Source: Halichondria panicea
Lineage: Eukaryota; Porifera; Demospongiae; Suberitida; Halichondriidae
DNA: 64,000 nucleotides
Reading direction: 5' to 3'
Assembly: GCF_963675165.1 (NCBI RefSeq)
Contig: NC_087383.1
Location: 4,122,979-4,186,978 of the forward strand
Shown: positions 48,216 through 61,370 of the stretch, piece by piece
Numbering within the stretch: position 1 is the stretch's first letter
Layout of the letters: every line of letters starts with the position of its first letter
The notes under the pieces: generated by a model
The model's input: the letters and a program-made list of their open reading frames with translations, nothing else
What the model was told of the DNA's origin: nothing
The model's database searches: none
Made by a program: the position numbers and the translations under genes

Positions 48216-49897
48216 CTTCCCCCCCCCCCCCCCCCTGAGAAAAGGTTTGGCCGGCATACTAATTTGTCACCTGGGTAAGAATGCAGAATAGATCTACTCA
48301 GTTTATGGTAGACTACATGATAAAGAATGGATGTTCAACCATAAATGCACTTTGATTTTCACATACCCGTACCCCACAGACTAAAGTATTACAGCATTCT
48401 CGGGCTGGAAGATGGTGAGTTAATTTATTAGCCATAGATTATTGTCTGGTTAATCTGTTGGTGCCTTGTAAGCATAGATCATGTTCTCTGTTCCTTTGCA
48501 CAGTTTGAGGCTGAGAATGCTGCCCTGTCTGAAATGAACCCGACGTATTCAAGTTTTCAAGTAAGATTACCATAAGACCTTTAATTAAAACAAAACTTTT
48601 TTTAAATATTTACTAAGCCAGAGGTCGCTTCTTTTGGAGGTTGAAAAATTGTGTTAAAAACCTGATGTCGTATCTAATTATGGATAGCTCTACTCAGTCT
48701 ATACTTGCCTCGATTTCTAGCCGCTTAAAAACGGGGAGTTAGAATCTGTATCTTAATCAATGCTAGGGTGTGTGCCTACATTAGTTTACCTCCATTTAAT
48801 ACGCGACATTAAAAAATAACTGTCAACGCAGCTGTCGCTACTTTTAGAAATTTACCTAACCTCGAAGGTGTCCTCTCTGGTGAGTGGGTTGGGCAAGTGT
48901 GTGCCTACAGCTGTGGACATGTAATTATTCTTAGCCAATTCTTGAGAGGCCACTAATAGCAAGAGTATAATAAGAGAGAGAGAGAGTATCCAACGTAGCA
49001 TAACATGCATTTGGAAAGTAGCGTAACTTCCTGCTTTGTAACTAACTGATCAATCCTAGTTCCTGGAGCCCTCAGGACAACAAAACTCATTGTCATTAAT
49101 TAATGATGTGTTTCAGACAGGGTGTCACGTTACTTTCCGAATATATCTGATGCAAGATAGCGATGCATTCAAACTCTCTCTTTTACTATGAGCTCTTGAC
49201 TGATTGTACTGCTCCCAGGGTTCATGTATAAAGATGTTTAGGATCAAGTATGTATGGTCGACTTTAACTGAGCACTCTTGTATTAGCCATAGTTATAAGC
49301 ACTGCAATAATTATGTCCTTAGACAAAGAACTTGCATGTCTGTTTTTGAGGTACCGTATATCTTCTAATTTATCGCCTCGGACACTTCTGACACTTTTCT
49401 GGGCAATTTTCGTTGTTCTAATACAACGGATACTCTGGTGCTTTAATATTACATTTGTCCGGACAATACCTTGAAAAGTTGAGTTACATTCATAGCCGGC
49501 CAGTAATACTTCGAGTGCTGGTTAGATAGCTTTGAGTAACTAGTTTTAGATAGCTAGTGCAACTATTCAGTCGCACACTGTTCTATTAAACTTAGCTAGC
49601 TCGCATGCAGCTGCTTGCTTGTTTTAATTGTTTCCAGACACTTCGCATGCTCTATATATGTTAAAAAATCTGTTCCAATTATACGCAGACAATTTACAGA
49701 ATAATTACCTTTTGTTCTAATAAATTATAACATATACGGTACTTGTATCTAGTAATCTGCTTATTCATTGTCTAACTAATGTATAAGTTATTGCATGAAA
49801 CTCTTTTCTCAACTTAAATCTTCTGTCATTTGCAGTTGCACCTCGAGGGGAAGCTCAGAGTTCTGGAGAATTGGACCAACAGGCTGTAGCGCTGAGC

Positions 49898-50253
49898 TCA
49901 ATCACTTTTAGGAGTACAATCAATATGTCTTTGAGCAGTATTGGTCTCCAGAGTTGAGAGAGCTGATATCATCACACTATATAGGGAAAGGTAAAGTTGT
50001 TTCTTATATAGTTTTGATCTAGTTGGTAGAAGATTCAGAAGACCTAACACCGTGTAGGCTTTAGCTGATAGTAAGCCTCTCCCATTTTCATATTCGATTG
50101 CACATAAAGCCCAAGATCTTTGTTTATCAGAGAGTACCTGCATTTCATGTGACTCATCAATAGCAACTGAATGCCATGGCCTATACCATTGATGCTCACA
50201 ACAAAAGCCCCTTGCTGGTACATTGCTAAGATGGTGGTGGGCATTTCAAGCAA
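49898..50253 (-). mobile_element. LINE reverse-transcriptase fragment
   Basis: On the minus strand, patches in two frames read INKDLGLYVQSNMKM and SAKAYTVLGLLN, then KKQLYLSLYSVMISAL. The order DLGxxVxSNLK, AxxxLGLL, KxxLYxSLVRSxL is that of the 3' part of LINE RT proteins. Frame-broken relic. Confidence 0.65.
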
Positions 50254-51644
50254 ATCAGCAATATGGGCGTGAGATTATTCTCTGATACGTTTGATGGTCA
50301 AACGCTGTGAAAATAGATTTTCTTTATGCATGATCCAGCAAGTGTGCATGTGGAGGGTTGGGCAGGTTGTCTAGAGGAGCAGAAGTTCATTTAGATTCGT
50401 TAAAGTGTTGTACACCAAGTGGTGTGTGGTGTTTTATTGGTGAGCATTTTTAGTTAGTTACATGTATGTGGTACGAATAAAATAGTACATGTATTTCATG
50501 CTTGTGCACAGTTCAATTCCAGTGCTTTACAATTCTCATTCTCCTCACAGCAGCTGTCCAGACGGAGGACCATGTGTCAGAGTCTTCTCTCACGTGACAC
50601 TGCGTCCCACCAGCCCTGGTCTGAGGCCCCTCCCCCATAACCTCCTCTCTTACTTTAGCCCCACTCAAATCCTCAACCAAGTCCGTATCTTTTGCTCCAA
50701 GATCATGTAACGAGTCCTTCAAAGTGCACTTCACTCGTACTAGATTCATGAAGTTCCTGAATGAGCAGGAGGTGAGAGGAGGAATGTTTGTGCTCAAATA
50801 CCAGATTTTACTTTAATGACCCTTTACCTGTCAATGTGGATCAATTGCAATGTTGTTTGGGAGTAGATCTTTACCAAATGCATAATAATTATGTTTTCAT
50901 ACCTCCTAGATTGGCACAGTGAGTACCGAGCAGCCGCATTTCATGGTGAGTTTTTGCAGTAACGTCCAGCAGCAATCCGTGCTAAACCAAATGGTCGGTA
51001 TATCGAGGTGGCCGTACTTTAGAGAGCCAGAATAGCGAGAGTCTACTGTACCTTTATTATAACTACTGTACCACTACCACGATACTGTGATGGTTGTATC
51101 TGTATACCTGTGTGTGTACATGACCACCATGCAATCTATTACCCAGTCTGCTGTGCAAGAGAGACTTGTGATGGAGGAAGAGCTCAAGAAGGCACTGGAT
51201 CGCTGTAAGGAGTTGGAGCAGAGCAGTGTGCCTGCAGTGGACGGGGTGGACATATTCGAGTGCTACAAAGTAACGGGAGAAGGAAGAGTACTTGAAACAG
51301 GTGATAAAGTGGTACAGCACCGTACGTATAGCGTCCTGGGTATAGTTTCCGTGGGCAAGCTAAACCTTAACGAATATTTATCACTCACGAAAACGTAAGC
51401 ATGGTTGACCGGAACGCATGCAATGCAGTGAAGCAAAGGCAATTTTTACACACAAAATCACTGCTGCACCATGCCTACGTTTTTGTCTCGGATTTTTCAT
51501 CCCACGAAAATGACCTGCTATTACAGTATGTACTGATTAAGGCTTAGGCAAAATACACAATACATGATGCCGATTGTGTCTAGAGACTATTGCCCGTTTT
51601 TTTTCCCATATAAAGGTTGCATTTCTGGTACTGTATCAGTTAGT

Positions 51645-51877
51645 CAGGGTTTCATCTAGTGGGGGGGGTGGTTCTTCCCCCCCATGTTGTAGAATAATGA
51701 CATCATCACATTAGTACTACATGTCACCACATTAGTTAACTAAAGGTAGATATCTCTACTGTGATGCGTTAGGTTAAGCATGGTGTAATCAATTTAAAAA
51801 TAAAAAAGTGGGCATAGCCAAACATTTTGTGACGCGCTTACGCACTCTCAAATCTCCCCCCCCTAGATGAAACCCTG
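51645..51877. mobile_element. CAGGG-ended MITE, 233 bp, TTAGT duplication
   Basis: Ends CAGGGTTTCATCTAG and CTAGATGAAACCCTG. TTAGT at 51640-51644 and 51878-51882. G and C runs lie inside. Confidence 0.9.
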
Positions 51878-53387
51878 TTAGTGTATTAGAGAGTACAAGA
51901 ATGATTTGTCAGAACAATCTCATGTACCTCTTTGGTAAACATACACTAACTGTGTTGTACTGACTTTCATTGAATCACACTGTATCACACGTCACTCCCC
52001 TTGCAGCTGTACAATGAAGTACATAGCTGCGATAAAATCCTTCGATGTTGTGGATAGGCAATCAGCTGTCTACTGACCAGGTGTGTGTGGGCGGGGGGGT
52101 AGAATGGATTGTGCGCTCAATAAGTGATAATCCTTATTAGTTGCTTAAAACCTGATACACAATTTCAGTCAATCAATTTTTCCATGCCCCACAGAGACGT
52201 AACTTATAGCTGTGCTCCATTTACCTCGGCTGGAAAAAATGTGAGTCAATTAGTGACTTTCTATGACATTTATTCCCGGAACTGAATCATAATATGACTC
52301 TCACTGTTCCCCCCCACAGAGGGTTCTTCCTGCGAGCATCGACAGTGGACTCCCCGGACAGATAGCTGGGTATCGACGCATACTCTGACGTGATGAAACC
52401 AATCATCTGCATTAGTGTCCATGGAGATATGCCCCACCCACTCTGTGAGTCTCCACCTAGGTACTGGAGAGTGCATAGCAGATACTAATATACTTGTGTT
52501 TGTGTGCTTAGATCTTTAATACGGGCTGTCTATATACTAAATAGAATATAATTATGCTTTCAATTCCTGCGTACATTGGTGTGTCACGGTATTGATGTTA
52601 AGAGCTTCGTATGTCTCTCATCATTGATGTACTATTCTGGGAATCCCTCTACTATGATCAAACAACATGATAATCATCGACATGTGCTGTTAATATTATT
52701 GCTCTTGTACGTACTTTGTCCAGCTTCTACTACTAATCTATTTCAGAGTGAGGCTATTGACTTATTTTATGCCTCTATGTGTAACGTTAAGCGCTATGTT
52801 AACACTCCCCCAGGTTCAGAAATGTTGTGTTTAAGATCACGTCAGTGGATGTGAGCAAGTTTGAGGTGTCTGGTCGTTTCCTGGGCAGGTAGATAGAGAA
52901 GGTGGAGCTGGTCTTCCAGGTGAGGGGAGCAATAAAGGGAGTACTAATATAATTTTGTGTTATGTAGAATACATGCATTCTTTGTCTTATACCAGTTGAA
53001 GTGTTTCACTGCCCTCTCTTCTCCCCACACAGGACCTCCTTCAGCTGCAATACAAGGGCCTGGCAATCATGAAGATGTTTGGAAGGGCCAAAGTGAACGT
53101 TAATCTGCTCATCTTCCTCATAAACAATAATCGTCAGAGCGTTAAATTGGATTTTTCATTAGCATAATATATTCATTGACAATTCACAGCAGTGCATTTG
53201 AGCATTGAATTATTTATATCATCTGCATGTACTATTGACACGTTGATTAACGACCTAATGTTCTAACATATACTATTATAGTACTTCGCTACTTTTCTCT
53301 AAATAATTAATATAAATGCAGCAATTTTCAAAAAATAATTTAAAATCATGGTCGACCATTGAATGCTTTTAGTAGTAACAAACAACA

Positions 53388-56300
53388 TTAGAATCCACGC
53401 ACAACAATCTCAGGTAGTCTATTTCTCTTCCTCTCTTTGTTAGCGTCCCTGAATACTGTCTTGATACAGGATCTTAGGTGGACGGGTATCCACAATAGTG
53501 TCAGTTCAGAGCAGTGGGTGGTTAGATGTCTGGCAAGCGTCTTCATTCCATCTTCTGTTATTGAGGCATTACTCCATATGTGCAGTGTTTCAATCTTGTT
53601 GATCAGTCCAGTTGATAGCTCCTCGATACTCTGATCAGTCAGTTTACAGGGACCCAAGTTCAATTTTTTCAGAGTCTTATTGACTGCAAGTCCAGCAGCA
53701 ATGTGACGACAGCTAGTTACTGTGTTTTCAGACAAATTAAGATATTCGAGAGAATTGTTTGTATTCAGAAGTTGATAAAGGGCAGCTCCATTGTCGTTTG
53801 ATATTGTTAGTGAGCAATTGCGCAGGTTCAGTGTCTTTAATGATGTGTTAGTTGACAAGGCCTCACAGAGTGTGCGAAGTCCACTGTTACCAATGGCATT
53901 ATAAGACAAAACCAATTCTGATATTGAACTAGTGTTCTCGATAATCTCAGCGATGTGTATCCCTTCTGTAGGTATATCATTATTAGAGTTGGGACACTTG
54001 GAGAGTCCTCGGGCCAGAAATTTGCAGCCTTGGTCACCAATAGAGCAATTGCTGAGGCTAAGTGTGAATCTATTACTGGTGTTGGAACAAACTGATGCGA
54101 AATATCCAACAGAGAGGCAGTCAATAGGATTCATTGTAGTGTGATCAAGATCTAGATTGTGATTAAGAAGATTAGCCACAAACACACACAGTGACGAGTC
54201 TTCAGCTTCGTACAAACAATTGATGAGGGACAACAAAAGGGGCTTCGGCTCACCATACTTCTTCTCTTTCTCAGTTTTGACAATCTTTCTGACCAGATCA
54301 AAAACAGTGGCTGGAACTGGACATAACAATCGAGGTAGCAAGCTGAGGATTGGTCTACTAGTTTTCAGTTTGGTGATACCAGCATAAAACTGGAAGACTG
54401 CACTGAATCGAGGATTCCCGAAGAGCTTCTGGAATACAGAAATTTGTTGCTTGGGAGACATGAGAGAGATGTGGATTGCTGCTAGCAGCTCTTGAATAGA
54501 CAAGTGGAGAAAGCAGTAGTAAACCAAATGACCATCGCTAATGATACTGGGAACAGTTTGTAATAATCCAACTTTTGAAATGTCCTTCGTAATGCGAAGA
54601 GCGGCCAAATCACCATCAGTAAATGTCGCTTTATTTTGTTCAATCCCATGATATGCAAGTTGACACATTTGTACAGTCTCTGTTCTGATTTCCGAGGGCA
54701 GTGAGTCTGGGGATGTGATGTCTCCCACTGGAATGGTGTTCCTCAACTTCTCCTGGAGGTATCTCTTGAGAGAGCTCTGGACCACTGATGTGAATATTTC
54801 GTGGTTGGATGTGGGGAGTGAGTGGTTATCAGAAAGGAAGCAATTAACGATGATGGAAGCATTGAGGGGGAGGTAGCAGCTACCTTCTACCGCTGGGTTC
54901 TCTCGAATTCTCTCCAGTAGAGTCTGCACAGCTTGTGAGTCACCTTCCAGACACTCGGTAAAGTACTGTTCTAGTTCATGTGGATTGAACCCCAACACCT
55001 CCACCCTGGACGAGACTAGTGGGTGGAGCTCAGCTGAAGATGACGGTCGAGATGTTACAATCAGGGTGGATTTGTGAAGCGGACGTTCTTGTGACATGTC
55101 TGGTCGAATTAGTTTGTTGATGATTGAGTCTCTAGGGAGGTCAGAAGGAAGTTCGTCCCATCCGTCCAGCACCCACAGTACACCTTTGCCATACAATGAC
55201 ATACATGTAATTGCAGTCTCTGTTTCATTAGCCATCGCTTTGTTTGTGCAGGGAAGTATGTCAGCAATTGTCTTTGCTTCTCTAACGAGGGGATCTCTCA
55301 GTCTCACGAGGATTGCAATATCGAACTCTTGGAACAGTTTCCCCTTTGCCCACTCCTGACAGATGTGTAGAGCAAGGGTGCTCTTACCAGAGCCGGGAGC
55401 TCCTTCAATCAGCACAAAGTGTCTTCTATCTCCAATCTCAGAGAAAATGTTAGTCAAGTTAACCGGAGTTTTTTTAAGTAAAATATCGTCAATTTTTCCT
55501 GTGATTGTTAGTTTAACAAATTCATCGTCGATTCTTCCTCTCTGTATTTTCTCCTTCTGAATCATGGCCAGTTTAAAGACTTTGTTTGTTGAGACGGGAG
55601 GCCATTGTGTGGCTGATGTGGATACTTGTGTTTTGTAGCAACTTTGTAGGTAGTCCCTGTACGAGGACAGCTTGTGGTTCAGCAGGACCCTCTCTCGGGA
55701 GGGGGGACACGAGGTGGTGGAGTCTGGGGAAAAAAACAATAGGTGAGTACCATTCCTAGTGATCTTAATACAGAATAGGTGTAATAATAGCAATTAAGTT
55801 GAAGAGTCCCTTATTTGGTTGCAATCACTCCCACACCGTATGGTACCACAATGACCACACTCTCACATGACAGACTCACATTTGTCAGACAAGTACTTGC
55901 ACACTTGAACAGCAACGTCTCCTTTAAGCAGGGAGAGTATGATGAGTAGCAGAGCTTGGAAGGTGGCTTGTAGTTGGTTCTTGTTCTGCCAGTATTCTAG
56001 GGCAAGTTTCATTCCGGCTTGAGTGCGGTTTAGACGTGTTTTAGCCTTCACTTCGCTTACGTCAGTTTTCTGTCCAGGTGACAGCTCCAGCTTTTCAAGA
56101 TAGTCATCAGTGTTATCGAAACATGCTGCTAACTCAGGTAAATCTGGTTCCTTTATTGCTGTATTGAGCTGCTCATCAGTCAGTTTCAATTCTGTCTTCA
56201 GATCATCAATTGTGAGCTCTGAGGGAATTCACCATTAAAAATAGTAATAATTTTGTAGCAGTGAGTCAGTGGACTCTAATATCTGTCTATGCACGTCATA

Positions 56301-57315
56301 TCAATAGTTGTTATACTACCAAAGGTGAAAGTGGTGTAGAACCATAGATGATATAGATATAGATCTAGTGCTGATGTCAGTATAGTAGAACCTAGCCTCG
56401 ATCCCAGGCCGATCCGTCTCCAATTGAACGCTAGGTCGCCTACTAGGCCTGGTATTGATTGTATTTGGGCGTGATCTGGGCGTGGTTTTTTAATAAATTG
56501 ACTCTGGTACAACAAAAAATGAATCCTCCAACAGTGGTCTTCAACAACAGCCTCTGGGGCAGTATACAGCAGGAAATACTTCCCAGAAGACACTTCTTTG
56601 GCAGTGGCAACCAAATTTTTGTCGATTCCTTTATTGCTACTGAGCTACTGAGGATGGCAGCAGAAACACCTCTATTGTTTAGACTCCTGCTTGGACAATT
56701 ATGAGTCTCATGACGAGAGATACAAGGGGAGAGACAATTAACAAGAACAACACTTTTGTCAACAGGAGGAGCCTTGGTCCTACCTAGCTTGTAGTCCATT
56801 AAAAAGGGTAGCAACTGATATAGCAGAGAGACTTGCCATACCCCGTTGGGAACCAGATAAACACGTCCCTTCCCTCAAACAGGAGCTTGAGAGCCTGGGC
56901 CTGTTCTGCCATGAGAGTGAGGCCATCTTGCTTCAAACAAACAACGCGTTGCATGCCATAGCTAGCTAGCTATAAATTGAGAACATGACACGGAGCTACA
57001 TTACTGTAAGTTTTACGGGAGTAAAATGCCTCTACGTACACCTTTAGTATTACAGAAAAAAACAGGAAACAAAATGTGAAGAATCTCTGCTTTAGTTTCC
57101 GGTTCCTGCCACGCCCAGATACAATCAATACCAGGCCGTATTTTTCAACTTCGTTCTATTAAAAAAAATCGGCCTGGGACCGAGGCTAAGTAGAACCAAG
57201 ATCTAGATCCCGAGCGAGCTAGATATAGGGCATGTGTCATGTGTAATTGTGTGTACTAATCTAACTGAATCATTCAAGGACTTAGATTACCTTGATTTTG
57301 CTCTTTAGCGGCCAT
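53388..57315 (-). CDS. NLR gene 3: DEATH-NACHT-LRR innate receptor
   Basis: Exons 57315-57291, 56218-55880 and 55723-53388 sum to 2700 nt, 899 residues, phases 1 and 1, no breaks. DEATH-fold exon, then NACHT with P-loop GAPGSGKST, Walker B LWVLDGWDE and sensor IVTSRPSS, then RI-type LRRs. It is 58 residues shorter than gene 1, lacking one LRR pair. Intron 1 contains a 796-bp MULE-like element. The DNA before the exon 2 acceptor differs from gene 1 (CCCTCAG in place of TTTTCAG) and has a weak pyrimidine tract, which may affect splicing. The start is 215 bp from the divergent EFR3-like gene. It is a cytosolic ATPase sensor by family. Confidence 0.9.
56393..57188. mobile_element. MULE-like element with RecQ fragment in NLR3 intron, 796 bp
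   Basis: Ends TAGCCTCGATCCCAGGCCGA and TGGGACCGAGGCTA. The 9-bp duplication AGTAGAACC is perfect (56384-56392, 57189-57197). Its subterminal DNA (TCAATACCAGGCC, CACGCCCAGATAC) is shared with the 575-bp relative at 47604. Confidence 0.92.
56505..56945 (-). pseudogene. RecQ-like helicase N-terminal fragment inside transposon
   Basis: The minus strand reads LTLMAEQAQALKLLFEGRDV, then FPTGYGKSLCY (helicase motif I), then after a 2-bp insertion QLLPFLMDYKLG, SVVLVNCLSP, NNRGVSAAILSS and GKYFLLYTAPEAVVED in shifting frames. This is the order of the RecQ ATP-binding domain (motifs 0, I, Ia, Ib). Motif II and beyond are missing. A captured or internally deleted gene piece. Confidence 0.8.
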
Positions 57316-58103
57316 TCCAACATGTACATCTAGTTTGTTTACTTGCCAGAGTTTGTTTACTTGCTTGGCTAGTTCCCTGCAGTGGACCACTCCCTTTAGT
57401 TGTGAGAGGGTGTGGTTGTTTAATAATTATTTCACATGCATCTGGCCAGCTCTACTGTAAAACCTCTGCTCTCACGTTAAGTTTACAGCTTGGTCTACTA
57501 TCAATCAAGACACAGAACTAGATCTAACTATGGCGACGTGCTTCTGCTGCCCCAAACCTCGCTACAAACGGCTGGTTGATGGGCTCTTCCCAGAGGACCC
57601 TCAAACACCCACACCTGTGTCTGCTAATATGGACAAGCTGCCCTGACCATCTGGACAATATTGGAGAGTACCTCACTCTGAGACTGCGTCGGAGCCTGCA
57701 AAGAGAGAGAAACGGGTTAGACGACTATTTCAGAGACGTACATGTACCTGTACAATGTCGACATGTTATGTATAGCTAGGGGAAAGTTATCGACCATCCC
57801 CATACGTACGGAACAGAAGATGATGTATATATGTGGCTGGGAACTTTAAATGTTATATCTATGATACAACTATAGTATCCAATGGCTTTCTCCCAAACGT
57901 GGTACAAAATACAATTTTCATGCCTCTCCCTCCCCCAGGCATGTGAGTGTGGCTCTGCAAGTGACGGAGAAGCTGCTGTCAGCCTGTGACTCACGAAAGC
58001 TCCAGTTGATTGTCCAGTTGATTGTGGATAGCTACTTGGATATACTGCATAATATGCTGGAAACGAGCAACACAGAACTGCATATCATGGCCACCAATTC
58101 GGT

Positions 58104-58270
58104 GAGTAGGGAGTGGGTGTGTGGTGTGTGTGGGTGTGAGTAGAGTGTGTGTCTGTGATAGTGCCGAGAGTGAACGTGCGTGTATGTGTGTGGGTGTGAG
58201 TAGCGAGTGTGAGTGTGAGAGTGTGGAAAGTGAACATACATGTATATATGTGGGTGTGTGTAGTGGCCAT
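58104..58270. repeat. GT-rich microsatellite in EFR3-like intron 2
   Basis: Imperfect GTGTGAG/GTGTGTG units directly after the exon 2 donor. Confidence 0.85.
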
Positions 58271-59622
58271 TGGCCAGGAGTGAGTGTGTGAAGTGAACTT
58301 GTTTATACAACACATTGACCCTTCCTCCGCACACACACAGTTTGTGAAGTTTACCGAGCGAGAGGAAGGGAACACCCCCTACCACAGACAGTACGACTTC
58401 CTCATCCACCGCTTTGCCTCTCTTAGCCTCACCAAGAATGTCGACGACGCCGATAAATATCACGAGTATGTGTACATTTACTGTTTTGAAATTAGTTTGA
58501 GTGGCCACAGGTCGAAGTGTTAGGTGTCATATTTTAACTGTACTGCCCTTAGGGTACTCTGCCACATGCATAACTTGTGATCACATTGCTTTCATCACCA
58601 ACTCCACCCCTCCCCACTACACCTCACACAGGACGCGGATGGCTGGGTTGCAAGGGCTGAGGGGAGTGATAAAGAAGATTGGTCGGCAAGACAACCTCCA
58701 GATGAACATTTGGGACCTAGATCACATGAACAAGATAGTGCCGCCCTTCCTCTTCAATATGCACAGTCACAGTGTCGCCCAGTCAAGGTATACTGTCTAG
58801 GAAAGTCACTACAATTTGCTTCAGTTCTACTTCTGGAGCACTAGCTAATACACATATTTCAATGAGTAAATGTTGATAGCCTCAGTCTGTATCAAACTTA
58901 CCTATTGATGGTCTTAGATAATTATGCAGTGTGTGCCAATAGTAACCTCCCTCCCACTCTGACAGAGAGTCTGGTGAGATCCAGCCTGTTGTGGAGGAGG
59001 GGGACAGTCTGGGGGGGTATTCTCAGGATAGTCTCACTGAGCTCATCACTTTTGCCGGACTCTCTCACATCGATAGTGTCCTCAAGCCAATACTGCAGTA
59101 AGTCAGTCAATGCCTCGTGTGCTTCGGTGCTACTTGTAGGCAAGGTGGTTTCCCTAATGTATATGTATACATTGTGCGTACGTAGGTGTTACAACACTGT
59201 ACTTGTAGGCAAGGTGGTTTCCCTAATAGGTGTAACTTAAATGGAACTGCATTCAGCAGGAGTTCATTAGGATTCTTATTGAACTCCTGATGTTAGTAAA
59301 GTGCTATGACCTATTGTACAATGTTGTCTCAGCAGGTCTAGTACTATGACAACCATTGTCTCATTTCCTGTGTATATACATGTAGTAACACTCCATTGCT
59401 CCCCTTGTAGACACTTTGACCTAAACAAACTATGGATATCGGACAAGGAATTCACAGCTGGTGTGTACGTCATTGTTGTGGAAGCCATGCAGGTACACGT
59501 ATATACATGCACTGGTGGCCAAGTGTTCTCACCATAGTGTATAGTGCATCATAAAAATACTTGTGGTCATACGATCGACTGTAAATTCTGACTTGACTGT
59601 CCACAACGGACTGTCAACAGTA

Positions 59623-60466
59623 CAGTAGCCCTCATATAAAAGTTCCCGTTGCGTTTCAGTTGCACGTAACGTTCCCGTTTTTACGGAGTCAGAAAACGCT
59701 AACTAAACGGTAGCGTGTTATTCATAAACGCACCGTAATTACCTACACCGTTCTAGGAGAAAAAACGGGTGGAATTTGCTGAGTTAGCAATAATAATTTT
59801 TATTTATTCTGTATGTACTAAGCAAGCTACAAATGTACTAACTTCTCTAGTGTAATCCAGGGGCATACAAATAGCACTGGGAATACTGCAGAACTTACAT
59901 GCAAGGCTGGAAGAAGATGAGAAAGTTGGTAGTAGCAAGTCAACCGGATCTCTCAGTCTGGAATCTTAGATACAGCTACATTATATTATGATCTGATTGT
60001 ACTATTACTTTTGTTGAACACTTCATTATAAATTATACACTATCGTATACAATGTCCTGTATCATTAAAACATCATGTCAAATGAAGAATAACAAATTCA
60101 TGTACAGTGCTATAAATATAAATATAAATGTTCAAACTAAATGTCAGTAATTATTCTAACTAGATCTAGCTCGCCTTGACCTTGCTTCTTAGGGATTCTG
60201 TACTTGCTCCGTAGCTGTTTGTGAAGGATGAGGATTCTTTGTTTAGTAGAACAGTTCACCAGCTTGATTTCTTGGAACACACTAGCCAGCTAGCTACGGA
60301 GCAAATCATGCAGCTACACGTGCGAACGTTATTTCAGAATTAAAACGGTTATTTCCGTACCGTATTAAATTTTAATGAGCTGGCTTCCGTTTTCATTCCG
60401 TTTCTACGAGAACCGTTGTACGCAAATTGAACGGTACGAACGGGAACTTTTATATGAGGGCTACTG
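59623..60466. mobile_element. Tc1/mariner-like non-autonomous element, 844 bp
   Basis: Inverted ends CAGTAGCCCTCATATAAAAG and complement. TA at 59621-59622 and 60467-60468. CAGT ends with a TA duplication fit Tc1-type elements. No transposase frame. Inserted in EFR3-like intron 6. Confidence 0.9.
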
Positions 60467-60605
60467 TATTTCGTTGCTCTCTGCTTTATTCTGTTGTGTA
60501 ACATTGATAGCTTTCAGGTCCAACATACTCCGTCACTTTCTGAACAGGATTGTTTATTCAAGCATTTCAATTGTACCCTCCAGTGTCCACTTACAGTGTA
60601 GACAT

Positions 60606-61370
60606 GTACCCCCCAGTGTACATTATCTTATCCCCCCACAGCCCCCCAGTGTACATTATCTTATCCCCCCACAGCCCCCAGTGTACATTATCTTATCCCC
60701 CCACAGCCCCCAGTGTACATTATCTTATCCCCCCACAGCCCCCCAGTGTACATTATCTTTATCTTATCCCCCACAGCCCCCAGTGTACAGTATCTAACAC
60801 GTACCCCCACAGCCCCCCAGTGTACATTATCTTATCCCCCATAGCCCCCCAGTGTACAGTATCTTATCCCCCACAGCCCCCAGTGTACAGTATCTAACAC
60901 GTACCCCCACAGCCCCCCAGTGTACATTATCTTATCCCCCACAGCCCCCCAGTGTACAGTATCTTATCCCCCACAGCCCCCAGTATACAGTATCTAACAC
61001 GTACCCCCACAGCCCCCCAGTGTACATTATCTTATCCCCCACAGCCCTCCAGTGTACAGTATCTAACACGTGCCCCCACAGCCCCCCAGTGTACATTATC
61101 TTATCCCCACAGCCCCCCCAGTCTTATCCCCCACAGCCCCCCAGTGTACAATATCTAACACGTACCCCCACAGCCCCCCAGTGTACATTATCTTATCCCC
61201 CACAGCCCTCCAGTGTACAGTATCTAACACGTGCCCCCACAGCCCCCCAGTGTACATTATCTTATCCCCACAGCCCCCCCAGTCTTATCCCCCACAGCCC
61301 CCCAGTGTACAATATCTAACACGTACCCCCACAGCCCCCCACTGTACATTATCCACTGTACATGTACCCC
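60606..61370. repeat. Minisatellite of splice-acceptor-like units
   Basis: About two dozen units of 31-33 bp, each reading like CCCAGTGTACATTATCTTAT then CCCCCACAG, in EFR3-like intron 6. A larger period of three units is visible (TATCTAACACGTACCCCCACAG variants). Every unit ends in a pyrimidine run plus CACAG. The real exon 7 acceptor (CCCCCACAG, 61375) directly follows the array. All three + frames stay open here only because of base composition. Confidence 0.95.

Larger units (their letters stand above)
48400..53160 (+). pseudogene. Duplicon copy 3: kinesin/IQGAP-RGC-like exon relics
   Basis: The fullest copy of the relics. A coil exon (MEEELKKALDRCKELEQSSV) is at 51170-51250. FFLRAST is near 52325. 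The RGC pair is at about 52815-52918 (FRNVVFKITSVDVSKFEVSG then FLGR, stop TAG, IEKVELVFQ, GTGAGG donor) and 53033-53130 (DLLQLQYKGLAIMKMFGRAK then VNVNLLIFL). This is close to the IQGAP RasGAP C-terminal domain. An in-frame TAG breaks the first RGC exon. A LINE fragment and a MITE are inserted. Confidence 0.65.

Noticed and set aside
58032-58508. 158-codon histidine/threonine-rich minus frame
   Set aside because: Produced by the GT-rich microsatellite read on the other strand.
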